A DNA stretch of 64,000 nt from Bretschneidera sinensis (Eukaryota; Streptophyta; Magnoliopsida; Brassicales; Akaniaceae). Below the pieces are notes generated by a model that was given only the letters and a program-made list of their open reading frames with translations, made no database searches and was not told the origin of the DNA. Positions 35,641 to 50,405 of the stretch are shown here, piece after piece (within the stretch, counting starts at the first letter, position 1; the number at the start of each line of letters is the position of its first letter). The DNA lies in assembly GCA_023935145.1 (NCBI GenBank), contig CM043703.1, positions 21,377,227 through 21,441,226 of the forward strand. The letters are read 5' to 3'. Made by a program: the position numbers and the translations under genes.

Positions 35641-36730
35641 TTTTTGATCAAATGAACCTAAAACCTGTTAGGAAATTTTCTGGAGTAAGAATAAAAAACT
35701 AGAAATGAAAAAAGATAAGAAAAATGAATTTGAGACTTCGAATCATATTAATCAATATTTTATTTGCCAATGGCAAATCTATAGAATCCCCTAAGAATTC
35801 TCTTTGAAAGAGTGAAAACTATAGCTGTATAATTTTTCTGAGTTTTAAAAGAAGAGAAAAAATCTGTAAAAATGGAGTTAGTTCTTTTCTGGAAGTTATT
35901 TGAAGTACTTATTGTGATTTTAAACTTCCAACAGTCAGAAAGGTCAAGAGTTATGACTTAAAAGACAGCTTTTGAAGAAATACACAACTCTTCTTGAAAA
36001 CCCAATTGGTGAATTTAAATTTTTTTGAACATTATGACATAGTCGACTCTCATTCTGGCCAAAATGACAGTTGATTGTCTCTCAAACACAGTTAACTGTC
36101 TTTTGTTTTTAAAACAAAAATTCTAACAAAACCAACATTGACTAGCTTTTGAGACCATGGGTTCAATCATTTACCATGTCATTTAAACTTTGCCCGCTTT
36201 GAAGTTTCGGTAAGGACATTTCATTTAGATGTGTGTTGGTTTAAAAAAATAGTGTTAGTCAAATGAGTATTGTTTGCTATAGTGAGAAAGTTCCTAACTT
36301 AAGGGATCATATCCTTGCTCGAATCATGTCCAGTTATGTTGTTGACAATAAATTCGACTACCATGTTATTTAAAAATGCATCATGTTAAGTTATGTTGTT
36401 GATGCCGCAATCAAATCTACCATCAACAACTCAACTAAACGAATCCACTGTCAACAATACAACTGGATAGCACAATTGGGCAAACCTACTGTCAACAGCA
36501 CAACTGGACATGATCGTAATTGCACAACTGAACATAATCCCAACCGCAGAGATCTGGTCCCTTAACTTAGTATACCAATATGTAACCCTTATTGTTAGCT
36601 TATTATTATTATTATTTATAGAAAAAAGGTAGAAACAACATATTTTACCCAATAAAGGATGATTTATTCATATTAATGTTACATTTTAGTTCATCAATCA
36701 CTCCACAAAGAAGTGAATATATGGAAACCT

Positions 36731-40430
<3,700 letters not shown>

Positions 40431-41760
40431 AACAAAATTCATCATGGTCAGGAAGTCCATTCAAATGCTTAAGAAAAGAATATAAAATTACTTTTCTTTT
40501 ACAATTTATAAATTTGCAATTTACCAGCCTTCAAGAACCTTTTTGAGAATATTAAGATGAGCAATCCTTGTAGAATTTAGAGTGGGATTCATATATACTA
40601 TATAAACCTGTATTAATTAATGTCACAAACTAACCATGAGTAATCAAATAAATTGTTCATGAAGATGAGGACTTTGAAGAAAAAAAATGAAGAATTAATG
40701 ACGAAGATAGTAAGAATTATTGTGATAATTTTTCATGCCTGTCTTGGGGGCTGGTCAGTCTCTGCATAGCAATAGCTATTGACAAGAAATGTTAAAAAAA
40801 TTGTGAACACTGGGAGTCGTCTAGAAGGGCTCGAGTGCAGGATCATGTTGCTGTGATGCTAATTAAATTGTGACTTTTGATCTTAGATGGAAGCTTAATT
40901 CTGCAGGAGGAATTAGTGCAATTCGTTGTGGGAGTGGGAGTGGGAGTTGGAGTGAGAGTTAGGAGTTAGGAAATGGAGGATATGTAACCTCCTCTGTTGG
41001 GAGTTTTTTTTATGGCTCTGTTTGGGAGTTACATTATATGGTTTTCTTAATGCTTAATTTCATAGAAAACGTTTGCATAAAATAATAGGTACAATAAATT
41101 ATCTATGTTATATTGATTGTGCGATTAAAATTAACTTACATACTCAATTTCTTCATTGGCTGACATATATTCCATCAAGATTCTTTGAATTGTTTTATGA
41201 AGTTGCATTCTCTTGTATACCATAATTAATCTCTATTGTATTTCTATGAGGTTGCAAGTTTAAATCTCCAAATATCTTATATTATTGTAAATGATTAACA
41301 AAAAAATTAATCTCAGTGGAAATTTTTTTATTCTGATGACTCACATACCATATCAGTAATGTAAACAAGGAAAAATCATCTTATATATATTTTTGATCAA
41401 ATGAACCTAAAACCTGTTAGGAAATTTTCTGGAGTAAGAATAAAAAACTAGAAATGAAGGAAGATAAGAAAAATGAATTTGAGACTTTGAATCACATTAA
41501 TCAATATTTTATTTGCCAATGGCAAATCTATAGAATCCCCTGACAATTCTCTTTGAAAGAGTGAAAACTATAGCTGTATAATTTTTCTGAGTTTTAAAGG
41601 AAGAGAAAAAAGAGAAAAAATCTGTAAAAATGGAGTTAGTTCTTTTCTGGAAGTTATTTGAAGTACTTATTGTGATTTTAAACTACCAACAGTCAGAAAG
41701 GTCAAAAGTTATGACTTAAAAGACAGTTTTTGAAGAAAAACACAACTCTTCTTGAAAACC

Positions 41761-42716
41761 TGACGCCGGGCAGAATAGCGATTATTCTGCAGGCTAGTCG
41801 AACAGATAGTTCACAGGGAGTAACACAAGAAAAAACCCTAAACAATACAGAGAAACTGCTCTAATGTTTTATTCAAAATTATGCAAATACAATAATAATG
41901 ATTACGAAACCCTAAGACCTTATTTATAAGGTCAAAGCTAAAATAAGAAAATTAAATTAAGGCCGAATTTAAATTAAATAAAATAAAAAGTTTCTTAAAA
42001 ACTGAAAACTGCCAAGTTGAAGGTATAAACTTCGTTTTTTGGCTTAAAAACGATGATGCGTAGTACTAAGTAATAAGTTTTTCCAAGAAGCTCGTTTCTA
42101 ATCAGAATAAGGTCATCGTGGACAAATCCAAGCCCGTGGCCCGCTAAACGATGTAAACCGGCCTAGTCAGCCCACTTGCCATCGGACAGCTCAGCATCGT
42201 CTGACTTAGATCCTCCTGCATCGGTCGCCCCAGGTTGGAAAGAACTCGTCCTCGAGTTCACAATAGCCACATCAGAATCCTCAAAACAAGGACTAAGTGT
42301 TTCACATTAAAGACATCAGGCGGCAATCCAGAAGGAAGATCCTCTGGTATCCGGTCGAAAAACTCTTCTAACAGCTACTGCACCGCGTGCAAATCCACTA
42401 TGAAACCGAGATCTCCATAACAATCCTCCCGACAACGGTGTTCCCTGAATCGAACAGGATTGTAATATGGGTTTTCGAAACTGGAATCCGAATCGTGATC
42501 TTTTATCTCACGATCACCGAAATTCTACGCCATTAGATGCTGGATTAACTTTTCAACCTACCTCTGTAAATCCTCAATTATCACATCCTGAACGTTACAA
42601 TCATGGTGTGGGGCTTCCTCGTTCGGAACCTGCCCGCGACGACCATGACCACGATCACCAGCCATGGAAACTGATGAAATCTCACCCGATGAAGATGCTG
42701 AAGCTTTAATACCAAC
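41761..42716 (-). repeat. Array unit U1 (edge unit)
   Basis: LTR 41761-42223. This is the outer 3' LTR of the array, directly next to unit 6 DNA (AAACC at 41756-41760 is the candidate target duplication). The fusion frame is dead: a TAG in the heptad region (near 42560), a second stop near the middle, and frame loss near the C-terminus. The primer site is mutated (TTTAATACCA). Confidence 0.85.
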
Positions 42717-43673
42717 TGACGCCGAGTAGAATCGCGATGATTCTGCAGGCTAGTCGAACAGATAATTCACAGGGAGTAACACAAGAAAAAACCCTAAACA
42801 ATACAGAGAAACAACTCTGATGTTTTATTTAAAATTATGCAAATTCAATAATAATGATTACGAAACCCTAAGACCTTATTTATAAGGTCGAAGCTAAAAT
42901 AGGAAAATTAAATTAAGGCCGAATTTAAATTAAATAAAATAAAAAGTTTCCTAAAAACTGAAAACTGCCAACTAGAAGGTCTAACCATCATTTTTTGGCT
43001 TAAAAACGATGATTCTTAGTACTAAGTACTACATTTTTCCCAGAAGCTCGTTTCCAATCAAACTAAGGTCCTCGAGGCCCAATCCAAGCCCGTGGCCTGC
43101 TAAACGATGTAAACTGGCCTAGGTAGCACACTTGCCATCTGACAACTCAGCATCATCTGACTTGAATCCTCCTGCATCAGTCACCCCGGGTTGGAAAGAA
43201 CTCGTCCTCGAGTTCACAATAGCCACATCGGAATCCCCAAAACTAGGACTCAAGTGTCTCACATTTAGGACATCAGACGGTAACCTGGGAGGAAGATCCT
43301 CTGGTATCAAGTCAGAAAACTCTGCAAACAAATGCTGCACCTCGAGAAAATCCACTCTGAAACCAAGATCTCCATAATGATCTTCCCGACCACGGCGTTC
43401 CCCGAATCGAGCAGGATTGTAATACGGGTTTTTGAAACAGGAATCAGAATCGTGATCTTTCATCTCATGATTACCGAAATTCTGTGCCATTAAACGCTGG
43501 GTTAAATTTGTAACCTGCCTCTGTAAAACCTCAATCATCATATCCTGAACATTACGATCATGGTGTGGGGCTTCCTCGTTCGGAACTTGCCCGCGACGAC
43601 CACGACCACGATCACCAGTAATAAAAACTGATGAAATCTCACCCCAGGAATATGTTGAAGCTCTGATACCAAC
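42717..43673 (-). repeat. Array unit U2
   Basis: LTR 42717-43179. The fusion frame is open to its stop at 43119, but the usual ATG-Ala-Gly start reads Ile-Thr-Gly (near 43620), so the normal start is lost. It pairs with U7. Confidence 0.85.
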
Positions 43674-44631
43674 TGACACCGGGCAGAATAGTAATTATTC
43701 TTCAGGCAAGTCGAACAGATAGTTCACAGGGAGTAACACAAGAAAAAACCCTAAACAATACAGAGAAATAGCTCTGATGTTTTATTTAAAATTATGCAAA
43801 TGCAATAATAATGCTTACGAAACCCTAAAACCTTATTTATAAGGTCGAAGCTAAAATAAGAAAATTAAATTAAGGCTGAATTTAAATTAAATAAACTAAA
43901 AAGTTTTATAAAATCTAAAAAACTGCCAATTTAAAGGTCTAAACATCATTTTTTGGCCTAAAAACAATAAAGCTTAATACAAAGTACTAAGTTTTTCCCA
44001 GAAGCTTGTTTCCAATCAGAATAGGGTCTTCGAGGCCAAATACAAGCCTGTGGCCCGCTAAACGATGTAAACCGGCCTAGGTAGCCCACTTGCCAACTGA
44101 CAACTCAGCATAATTTGACTCGGATCCCCCTGCGTTAGTCGCCCCGGGTTGGAAAGAACTCGTCCTTGAGTTCATAATAGCCACTTCGGAATCCCGAAAA
44201 CAAGGACTCAAGTGTTTCACATTAAAGACATTAGGCGGCAACCCAGGAGGAAGATCCTCTGGTATCAGGTCAAAAAACTCTGCTAACAGCTACTGAACCG
44301 CGAGAAAATCCACTCTGAAACCAAGATCTCCATAACGATCCTCCCGACCACGACATTCCCCGAATCGAGCAGGATTGTAATACGGGTTTTCTGAACTGGA
44401 ATCGGAATAGTGATCTTTCATCTCACGATCATCGAAATTCTGCGCCGTTAGACGTTGGGTTAACTTTACAACCTGCCTCTGTAAATCCTCAATCATCACA
44501 TCCTGAACGTTACGATCATGGCATGGCGCTTCCTCGTTTGGAACCTGCCCGCGATGCCCACGACCATGATCCCCAGCCATGGAAACTGATGAAATCTCAC
44601 CATATGAAGATGCTGAAGCTCTGATACCAAC
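43674..44631 (-). repeat. Array unit U3
   Basis: The fusion frame starts at ATG 44580 and stops after 96 codons (44290) at a TAG just past the first deletion join. The rest of the frame is open. Note the HSG-like decay of the N-terminal Arg-Gly stretch (GDHGRGHRG). Confidence 0.85.
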
Positions 44632-45588
44632 CGACGCCGAGCAGAATCGCGATTATTCTGCAGGTTAGTCGAACAGATAGTTCACAGGGAGTAACAAAAG
44701 AAAAAACCCTAAACAATACAGAGAAATAGCTCTGATGTTTTACTTAAAATTATGCAAATACAATAATAATGATTACGAAACCCTAAGACCTTATTTATAA
44801 GGTCGAAGCTAAAATAAGAAAATTAAATTAAGGCCGAATTTAAATTAAATAAGATAAAAAGTTTTCTAAAAACTGAAAACTGCCAATTTGAAGGTCTAAT
44901 CGTTGTTTTTTGGCTTAAAAACGATGATGCTTAGTACAAAGTACTTAGTTTTTCCCATAAGCTTGTTTCCAATCAGAATGAGCTCTTTGGAGCCCAATCC
45001 AATCCCGTGGCCCGCTAAACGATGTAAACTGGCCTAGGTAGCCCACTTGCCATCTGACAACTCAGCATCATCTGACTTGGATCCTCCTGCATCAGTCGCC
45101 CCCGGTTGGGAAGAACTCGTCCTCGAGTTCACAATAGCCACATTGGAATCCCCAAAACAGGGACTCTAGTGTTTCACATTTAAGACATCAGACGGTAACC
45201 TGGGAAGAAGATCCTCTGGTATCAGGTCAAAAAACTCTGCAAACAACTGCTGCGCCTCAGGCAAATCCACTCTGAAACCAAGATCTCCATAATGATCCTC
45301 CCGACCACGGCGTTCCCCGAGTCGAGCAGGATTGTAATACGGGTTTTCGAAACTGGAATCAGAATCGTGATCTTTCATCTCACGATCACAGAAATTCTGT
45401 GCCATTAAATGCTGGGTTAAATTTGTAACCTGCCTCTGTAAAACCTCAATCATCATATCCTGAACGTTACAATCATGGCGTGGGGCTTCCTTGTTCGGAA
45501 CTTGCCCGCGACGACCACGACCACGATCACCAGTAATAAAAACTGATGAAATCTCACCCCAGGAATATGTTGAAGCTCTGATACCAAC
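44632..45588 (-). repeat. Array unit U4
   Basis: Start codon lost (Ile-Thr-Gly, as in U2). The frame ends early at a TAG (45166-45168) in the NVKHLSP motif. The LTR start has a C for the first T (CGACGCC). Confidence 0.85.
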
Positions 45589-46545
45589 TGACACCGGGCA
45601 GAATAGTGATTATTCTTTAGGCAAGTCGAACAGATAGTTCACAGAGAGTAACACAAGAAAAAACCCTAAACAATATAGAGAAACGGCTCTGATGTTTTAT
45701 TTAAAATTATGCAAATACAATAATAATGCTTACAAAACCCTAAAACCTTATTTATAAGGTCGAAGCTAAAATAAGAAAATTAAATTAAGGCCGAATTTAA
45801 ATTAAATAAAATAAAAAGTTTCCTAAAATCTAAAAACTCCCAATTTGAAGGTCTAAACAACGTTTTTTGGCCTAAAAACAATGAAGCTTAGTACATACTA
45901 CTAAGTTTTTCCCAGAAGCTTGTTTCCAATCAGAAATGGGTTTTCGAGGCCAAATACAAGCCCGTGGCCCGCTAAACGATGTAAACCGGCCTAGGTAGCC
46001 CACTTGCCATCTGACAACCCAGCATAATCTGACTTGGATCCCCCTGCATTAGTGGCCCCGGGTTGGAAAGAACTCGTCCTCGTGTTCATAATAGCCACAT
46101 CAGAATCCCGAAAACAAGGACTCAAGTGTTTCACATTAAAGACATCAGGTGGCAACCAAGGAGGAAGATCCTCTGGTATCAGGTCAGAAAACTCTGCTAA
46201 CAACTGCTGAACCTCGAGAAAATCCACTCTGAAACCGAGATCTCCATAACGATCCTCCCGACCACGGCGTTCCCTGAATCGAGCAGGATTGTAATACGGG
46301 TTTTCAGAACTGGAATCGAAATAGTGATCTTTAATCTCACGATCACCGAAATTTTGCGCCGTTAGACGTTGGGTTATCTTTGCAACCTGCCTCTGTAAAT
46401 CCTCAATCATCACATCCTGAACGTTACGGTCATGGCATGGGGCTTCCTCGTTCGGAACCTGCCTGCGACGCCCACGACCACGATCACCAGCCATGGAAAC
46501 TGATGAAATCTAACCTTATGAAGATGCTGAAGCTCTGATACCAAC
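45589..46545 (-). repeat. Array unit U5
   Basis: Carries an intact fusion frame (45991-46494). LTR from 45589 with the TATA palindrome intact at 45745-45760. Confidence 0.88.
45991..46494 (-). CDS. Miniature Gag-Pol-tail fusion protein, U5 (167 aa)
   Basis: An uninterrupted frame from ATG 46494. Residues 1-20 are basic (GDRGRGRRRQ). A heptad-like stretch follows near 29-45 (VMIEDLQRQVAKITQRLTAQ), then a charged Asp/Arg-rich segment ending VDFLE near 93. The Pol-linker piece QQLLAEFSDLIPEDLPP follows, then from about 117 the integrase tail DVFNVKHLSPCFRDSD and an acidic Ser-rich end. The last 20 or so codons and the stop lie in the LTR. It lacks the Gag core, zinc knuckle and all enzymes, so it cannot build a particle by itself. 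It may be a relic, or a small coiled-coil protein able to interact with parental Gag (inference). E1 Gag has the matching N-terminus. Confidence 0.6.
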   Translation of the reverse strand: MAGDRGRGRRRQVPNEEAPCHDRNVQDVMIEDLQRQVAKITQRLTAQNFGDREIKDHYFDSSSENPYYNPARFRERRGREDRYGDLGFRVDFLEVQQLLAEFSDLIPEDLPPWLPPDVFNVKHLSPCFRDSDVAIMNTRTSSFQPGATNAGGSKSDYAGLSDGKWAT

Positions 46546-47502
46546 TGACGCCGAGCAGAATCGCGATTATTCTGTAGGCTAGTCGAACAGATAGTTCACA
46601 GGGAGTAACAAAAGAAAAAACCCTAAACAATACAGAGAAACAGCTCTGATGTTTTACTTAAAATTATGCAAATACAATAATAATGATTAAGAAACCCTAA
46701 GACCTTATTTATAAGGTCGAAACTAAAATAGGAAAATTAAATTAAGGCCGAATTTAAATTAAATAAAATAAAAAGTTTCCAAAAAACTGAAAACTGCCAA
46801 TTTGAAGGTCTAACCGTCGTTTTTTGGCTTAAAAACGATGATGCTTAGCATAAAGTACTGAGTTTTTCCCATAAGCTTGTTTCCAATCAGAATGAGCTCT
46901 TTGGAGCCCAATCCAAGCCCGTGGCGCTCTAAACGATGTAAACCGGCCTAGGTAGCCCACTTGCCCTTTAACAACTCAGCATCATATGACTTAGATCCTC
47001 CTGCATCAGTCGCCCCGGGTTGGAAAGAACTCTTCCTCGACTTCACAATAGCCATATCGGAATCCCCAAAACAGGGACTCAAGTGTTTCACATTAAAGAC
47101 ATCATATGGCAACCCAGGAGGAAGATCCTCTAGTATCAGGTCAGAAAACTCTGCTAACAACTGCTGCACCTCGGGCAAATCCACACTGAAACCAAGATCT
47201 CCATAACGATCCTCCCGACCACGGGGTTTCCTGAATCGAGCAGGATTGTAATACGGGTTTTCGAAACTGGAATCAGAATCGTGATCTTTCATCTCACGAT
47301 CTCCGAAATTCTGCGCCATTAGACGATGGGTTAACTTTGTAACCTGCCTCTGTAAATCCTCCATCATCATATCATGAACGTTACGATCATGGTGTGGGGC
47401 TTCCTCGTTCGGAACCTGCCAGCGACGACCACGACCACGATCACCAGCCATGGAAACTGATGAAATCTCACCCCATGAAGATGCTGAAGCTCTAATACCA
47501 AC
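46546..47502 (-). repeat. Array unit U6
   Basis: Intact fusion frame (46948-47451). The primer site is slightly changed (TCTAATACCA). Near-identical to U11 and U13. Confidence 0.88.
46948..47451 (-). CDS. Miniature Gag-Pol-tail fusion protein, U6 (167 aa)
   Basis: ATG at 47449-47451. Same three-part layout as U5, with private changes: MMMEDLQRQVTKLTHRLMAQ in the heptad stretch, RFRKPRGRED before the first join, [15 protein letters not shown] across the second join, and an end of ELLKGKWAT. The frame stays open upstream through the primer site, but without an ATG that would make a longer product likely. Confidence 0.6.
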   Translation of the reverse strand: MAGDRGRGRRWQVPNEEAPHHDRNVHDMMMEDLQRQVTKLTHRLMAQNFGDREMKDHDSDSSFENPYYNPARFRKPRGREDRYGDLGFSVDLPEVQQLLAEFSDLILEDLPPGLPYDVFNVKHLSPCFGDSDMAIVKSRKSSFQPGATDAGGSKSYDAELLKGKWAT

Positions 47503-48490
47503 TGACGCCAAGCAGAATCGTAATTATTCTGCAGACTAGCCGAATAGATAGTTCACAGGGAGTAACACAAGAAAAAACCCTAAGCAATACAGAGAAACAG
47601 CTCTGATGTTTTATTTAAAATTATGCAAATACAATAATAAGGATTACGAAACCCTAAGACCTTATTTATAAGGTCGAAGCTAAAATAAGAAAATTAAATT
47701 AAGGTCGAAGCTAAAATAAGAAAATTAAATTAAGGCCGAATTTAAATTAAATAAAATAAAAAGTTTCCCAAAAACTGAAAACTGCCAACTAGAAGGTCTA
47801 ACCATCATTTTTTGGCTTAAAAACGATGATTCTTAGTACAAAGTACTACATTTTTCCCAGAAGCTCGTTTCCAATCAAACTAAGGTCCTCGAGGCCCAAT
47901 CCAAGCCCGTGGCCTGCTAAACGATGTAAACTGGCCTAGGTAGCACACTTGCCATCTGACAACTCAGCATCATCTGACTTGAATCCTCCTGCATCAGTCA
48001 CCCCGGGTTGGAAAGAACTCGTCCTCGAGTTCACAATAGCCACATCGGAATCCCCAAAACTAGGACTCAAGTGTCTCACATTTAGGACATCAGACGGTAA
48101 CCTGGGAGGAAGATCCTCTGGTATCAAGTCAGAAAACTCTGCAAACAAATGCTGCACCTCGGGAAAATCCACTCTGAAACCAAGATCTCCATAATGATCT
48201 TCCCGACCACGGCGTTCCCCGAATCGAGCAGGATTGTAATACGGGTTTTTGAAACAGGAATCAGAATCGTGATCTTTCATCTCACGATTACCGAAATTCT
48301 GTGCCATTAAACGCTGGGTTAAATTTGTAACCTGCCTCTGTAAAACCTCAATCATCATATCCTGAACATTACGATCATGGTGTGGGGCTTCCTCGTTCGG
48401 AACTTGCCCGCGACGACCACGACCACGATCACCAGTAATAAAAACTGATGAAATCTCACCCCAGGAATATGTTGAAGCTCTGATACCAAC
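47503..48490 (-). repeat. Array unit U7 (988 bp), crossover chimera
   Basis: The left part of its LTR (47503-47735) matches U12 and U14: CCAAGCAGAATCGTAATTATT, GACTAGCCGAATAG, and the 31-bp duplication. The rest matches U2. The fusion frame (47936 up to the former start near 48437) is open, but the ATG is lost as in U2. Confidence 0.88.
47670..47731. repeat. 31-bp tandem duplication in the U7 LTR
   Basis: The 31-bp segment beginning AAGGTCGAAGCTAAAATAAG occurs twice in a row, just right of the TATA palindrome. The same doubling is at 52493-52554 (U12) and 54445-54506 (U14) and nowhere else in the array, so it marks descent. Confidence 0.9.
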
Positions 48491-49448
48491 TGACACCGGG
48501 CAGAATAGTAATTATTCTTCAGGCAAGTCGAACAGATAGTTCACAGGGAGTAACACAAGAAAAAACCCTAAACAATACAGAGAAATAGCTCTGATGTTTT
48601 ATTTAAAATTATGCAAATGCAATAATAATGCTTACGAAACCCTAAAACCTTATTTATAAGGTCGAAGCTAAAATAAAAAAATTAAATTAAGGCTGAATTT
48701 AAATTAAATAAACTAAAAAGTTTTATAAAATCTAAAACACTGCCAATTTAAAAGTCTAAACATCGTTTTTTGGCCTAAAAACAATAAAGCTTAATACAAA
48801 GTACTAAGTTTTTCCCAGAAGCTTGTTTCCAATCAGAATAGGGTCTTCGAGGCCAAATACAAGCCTGTGGCCCACTAAACGATGTAAACCGGCCTAGGTA
48901 GCCCACTTGCCAACTGACAACTCAGCATAATTTGACTCGGATCCCCCTGCGTTAGTCGCCCCGGGTTGGAAAGAACTCGTCCTTGAGTTCATAATAGCCA
49001 CTTCGGAATCCCGAAAACAAGGACTCAAGTGTTTCACATTAAAGACATTAGGCGGCAACCCAGGAGGAAGATCCTCTGGTATCAGGTCAAAAAACTCTGC
49101 TAACAGCTACTGAACCGCGAGAAAATCCACTCTGAAACCAAGATCTCCATAACGATCCTCCCGACCACGACATTCCCCGAATCGAGCAGGATTGTAATAC
49201 GGGTTTTCTGAACTGGAATCGGAATAGTGATCTTTCATCTCACGATCATCGAAATTCTGCGCCGTTAGACGTTGGGTTAACTTTACAACCTGCCTCTGTA
49301 AATCCTCAATCATCACATCCTGAACGTTACGATCATGGCATGGCGCTTCCTCGTTTGGAACCTGCCCGCGACGCCCACGACCATGATCACCAGTCATGGA
49401 AACTGATGAAATCTCACCATATGAAGATGCTGAAGCTCTGATACCAAC
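48491..49448 (-). repeat. Array unit U8
   Basis: Copy of U3. The frame starts at 49397 (Met-Thr-Gly) and stops after 96 codons at 49107. Confidence 0.85.
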
Positions 49449-50405
49449 CGACGCCGAGCAGAATCGCGATTATTCTGCAGGTTAGTCGAACAGATAGTTC
49501 ACAGGGAGTAACAAAAGAAAAAACCCTAAACAATACAGAGAAATAGCTCTGATGTTTTACTTAAAATTATGCAAATACAATAATAATGATTACGAAACCC
49601 TAAGACCTTATTTATAAGGTCGAAGCTAAAATAAGAAAATTAAATTAAGGCCGAATGTAAATTAAATAAGATAAAAAGTTTTCTAAAAACTGAAAACTGC
49701 CAATTTGAAGGTCTAATCGTTGTTTTTTGGCTTAAAAACGATGATGCTTAGTACAAAGTACTTAGTTTTTCCCATAAGCTTGTTTCCAATCAGAATGAGC
49801 TCTTTGGAGCCCAATCCAATCCCGTGGCCCGCTAAACGATGTAAACTGGCCTAGGTAGCCCACTTGCCATCTGACAACTCAGCATCATCTGACTTGGATC
49901 CTCCTGCATCAGTCGCCCCCGGTTGGGAAGAACTCGTCCTCGAGTTCACAATAGCCACATTGGAATCCCCAAAACAGGGACTCTAGTGTTTCACATTTAA
50001 GACATCAGACGGTAACCTGGGAAGAAGATCCTCTGGTATCAGGTCAAAAAACTCTGCAAACAACTGCTGCGCCTCAGGCAAATCCACTCTGAAACCAAGA
50101 TCTCCATAATGATCCTCCCGACCACGGCGTTCCCCGAGTCGAGCAGGATTGTAATACGGGTTTTCAAAACTGGAATCAGAATCGTGATCTTTCATCTCAC
50201 GATCACAGAAATTCTGTGCCATTAAATGCTGGGTTAAATTTGTAACTTGCCTCTGTAAAACCTCAATCATCATATCCTGAACGTTACAATCATGGCGTGG
50301 GGCTTCCTTGTTCGGAACTTGCCCGCGACGACCACGACCACGATCACCAGTAATAAAAACTGATGAAATCTCACCCCAGGAATATGTTGAAGCTCTGATA
50401 CCAAC
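49449..50405 (-). repeat. Array unit U9
   Basis: Copy of U4, with the start codon lost and a TAG at 49983-49985. Confidence 0.85.

Larger units (their letters stand above)
42948..47764. repeat. Higher-order repeat block A (5 units, 4817 bp)
   Basis: Together with 47765-52581 it forms a direct duplication of about five units. Every frame and every lesion recurs at +4817: U2/U7, U3/U8, U4/U9, U5/U10, U6/U11. The only notable length change is a 6-bp gain in the Arg-rich codons of U11. Boundaries are set within a shared AAGTTTCC stretch and are good to a few tens of bases. Confidence 0.9.

Noticed and set aside
43119..43679. Longer fusion proteins starting upstream of the Met-Ala-Gly start, through the primer site (also in U4, U6, U7, U9, U11, U13).
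   Set aside because: The upstream frame begins at GTG or TTG in the LTR edge, not ATG, and covers the primer-binding site. Openness there is probably incidental.
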